5,816 bases of DNA from Desulfocapsa sp. (GTDB taxonomy: Bacteria > Desulfobacterota > Desulfobulbia > Desulfobulbales > Desulfocapsaceae). The stretch spans positions 1-5,816 of the forward strand of contig JAOZLI010000172.1 in NCBI GenBank assembly GCA_029934915.1, in the 5' to 3' direction. Shown here piece by piece: positions 4,410-5,816 of the stretch. The first letter of the stretch is position 1; the number at the start of each line of letters is the position of its first letter. The translations under genes and the position numbers were made by a program. The notes beneath the pieces are model-generated. The model was given only the letters and a program-made list of their open reading frames with translations. It searched no databases and was not told where the DNA came from.

Positions 4410-5813
4410 ATGAACTATCCCCCACCCGATTTCAGTAACGAGCCTCAGGGCACTCCTCAAAAAATAAGCGGGAGAATGCCCCCACAGAATGTTGAAGCAG
4501 AGCAATCGGTGCTGGGCACCATTCTTCTCTCGGATCATTCGCTATCCACAGTCCTTGAAGTTATCATAAGTGAAGATTTTTACAAAGATAGTCATAAGCT
4601 TATTTTTGAGGCAATGATTGTCCTCTTTGAAAAAAATGAGCCGCAGGATATCATCACCATTTCCAATCTGTTAAAGGACAACAATCAGCTAGATGATGCG
4701 GGAGGTATCGGATACCTTGCCACCCTGACCTCCATTGTCCCGGTTACCTCAAACCTTCTCTATTACGCAAAAATCATACGCCAGAAAGCGGTTCTCAGAA
4801 ACCTTATCACTGTAAACACTGATATTGCCAGTCGTTGCTACGATGAACAAGGTGATATTGACGTACTGGTCGACGAAGCAGAACAGGCTATATTTGAAAT
4901 TGCCCGTTCAAAATCAGATCAGGGCTTTACCGCCTTAAAAGATATTGTTCCAGAGGCCTTTGCCTCCGTGGAACAGCTTGCCCAACGAAAAGAAATGATC
5001 ACCGGAGTCCCCACCGGCTTCCCGGAACTTGACAAAATGACGGCGGGTTTGCAACCATCTGATCTTATTATTCTTGCCGGACGACCATCCATGGGCAAGA
5101 CAGCCTTTGCCATGAATATTGCCCAGAATGCCGCAGTCGTCAACAAAATTGGAGTGGCAGTATTCAGCCTTGAGATGTCAAAAGAACAGCTTACCATGCG
5201 CTTGCTGTGCTCGACAGGGCATGTTGATTCACAGCGAGTTCGAACAGGAAGACTTCAGGATGACGACTGGCCGAAACTCGCCCGGTCGGTGGGTATGCTG
5301 GAAGAATCTCCCATATATATTGATGATACAGCAGCAATCTCTGTCCTTGAAATGCGAGCCAAGGTTCGAAGACTTTCAGCGCAGCATCCTCTAGGACTCA
5401 TTATTGTCGACTATCTACAGCTCATGCAAGGGCGTGGAAAGATTGAGAACAGAACTCAGGAAATCAGTGAGATATCCAGATCGTTGAAGGCCATGGCCAA
5501 GGAATTAAAGGTCCCCGTCATCGCTCTTTCCCAGTTAAATCGAAGCCTTGAAAGCAGAACTGACAAACGCCCCATGATGTCAGATCTCCGGGAATCAGGT
5601 GCAATCGAGCAGGATGCTGACGTAATTTGCTTTATTTACCGGGATGAAGTCTACAACAAAGCTGAAGATAATCCGCAGAAAGGTATTTCAGAAATTATTA
5701 TCGGTAAACAACGAAACGGCCCCACAGGCACTGTCAAATTGACATTTATTAAAGAATTCACTATGTTTGAAAGCCTCAGTAACTTTGATGAACCTGGTGA
5801 ATTTCAGGCATAG
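4410..5813 (+). CDS. dnaB: Replicative DNA helicase DnaB
   Basis: This complete 467-residue RecA-fold hexameric helicase unwinds DNA at the replication fork and recruits primase. The N-terminal domain starts at MPPQNVEAEQSVLG (23-36) and runs to about 165. The motor domain shows Walker A GRPSMGKT (224-231), the catalytic glutamate in FSLEMS (E255), Walker B LIIVDYLQLM (330-339), the sensor SQLNRSLESR (374-383) and the arginine-finger region GKQRNGPTG (432-440). No intein interrupts these sites. ATG 4410 is the first start after the in-frame TAG at 4404-4406 but lacks a Shine-Dalgarno; ATG 4476 (residue 23) has GGGAG, placed too close to be convincing. Family alignment begins near residue 23, so the first 22 residues are doubtful. 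It lies in line with rplI but 255 bp away. Confidence 0.96.
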   Translation: MNYPPPDFSNEPQGTPQKISGRMPPQNVEAEQSVLGTILLSDHSLSTVLEVIISEDFYKDSHKLIFEAMIVLFEKNEPQDIITISNLLKDNNQLDDAGGIGYLATLTSIVPVTSNLLYYAKIIRQKAVLRNLITVNTDIASRCYDEQGDIDVLVDEAEQAIFEIARSKSDQGFTALKDIVPEAFASVEQLAQRKEMITGVPTGFPELDKMTAGLQPSDLIILAGRPSMGKTAFAMNIAQNAAVVNKIGVAVFSLEMSKEQLTMRLLCSTGHVDSQRVRTGRLQDDDWPKLARSVGMLEESPIYIDDTAAISVLEMRAKVRRLSAQHPLGLIIVDYLQLMQGRGKIENRTQEISEISRSLKAMAKELKVPVIALSQLNRSLESRTDKRPMMSDLRESGAIEQDADVICFIYRDEVYNKAEDNPQKGISEIIIGKQRNGPTGTVKLTFIKEFTMFESLSNFDEPGEFQA

Positions 5814-5816
5814 AAC

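Noticed and set aside
5079..5105. An intein in dnaB at the Walker A site, a common insertion place
   Set aside because: GRPSMGKT is uninterrupted and the protein has normal length.

Overview
The window looks like chromosomal DNA of a Gram-negative, moderately AT-rich bacterium. The best guess is a sulfate-reducing or sulfur-metabolising member of the Desulfobacterota (former Deltaproteobacteria), perhaps near the Desulfobulbales. This rests on the gene order rpsF-rpsR-DUF2232-rplI-dnaB next to a single-domain mazG, and on a small AP2-domain protein of a kind I associate with that group. It is an inference from gene content and protein style, not a database match.

Layout. Bases 1-868 read on the minus strand: the 5' part of rplU (L21) with a promoter, then, separated by a clear intrinsic terminator, a gene for a small protein with two AP2/ERF-like DNA-binding modules. 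A 170-bp MITE-like element with nearly perfect 21-bp terminal inverted repeats (896-1065) lies directly upstream of that gene, followed by about 250 bp without a gene. From 1319 everything reads on the plus strand: mazG (nucleotide pyrophosphohydrolase), a 165-bp structured leader, then rpsF, rpsR, a DUF2232 membrane protein, rplI, a 255-bp intergenic region full of hairpins, and a complete dnaB (replicative helicase).

How the parts work together. The core is a ribosome/replication cluster: S6 and S18 bind side by side on the 30S platform, L9 is a 50S stalk-like protein, and DnaB unwinds the replication fork. The rpsF leader can pair its Shine-Dalgarno with an upstream pyrimidine run around a hairpin followed by CACCG, as expected for S6:S18 feedback control. 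The same leader carries two DnaA-box-like 9-mers facing each other, which may link the operon to DnaA.

Most of the window is ordinary housekeeping sequence. The parts worth a second look are the AP2 gene with its MITE, the rpsF leader, the 101-bp palindromic element before dnaB, and small protein oddities (a long acidic S6 tail; a conserved L9 glycine replaced by glutamine). I found no clearly new multi-gene system.
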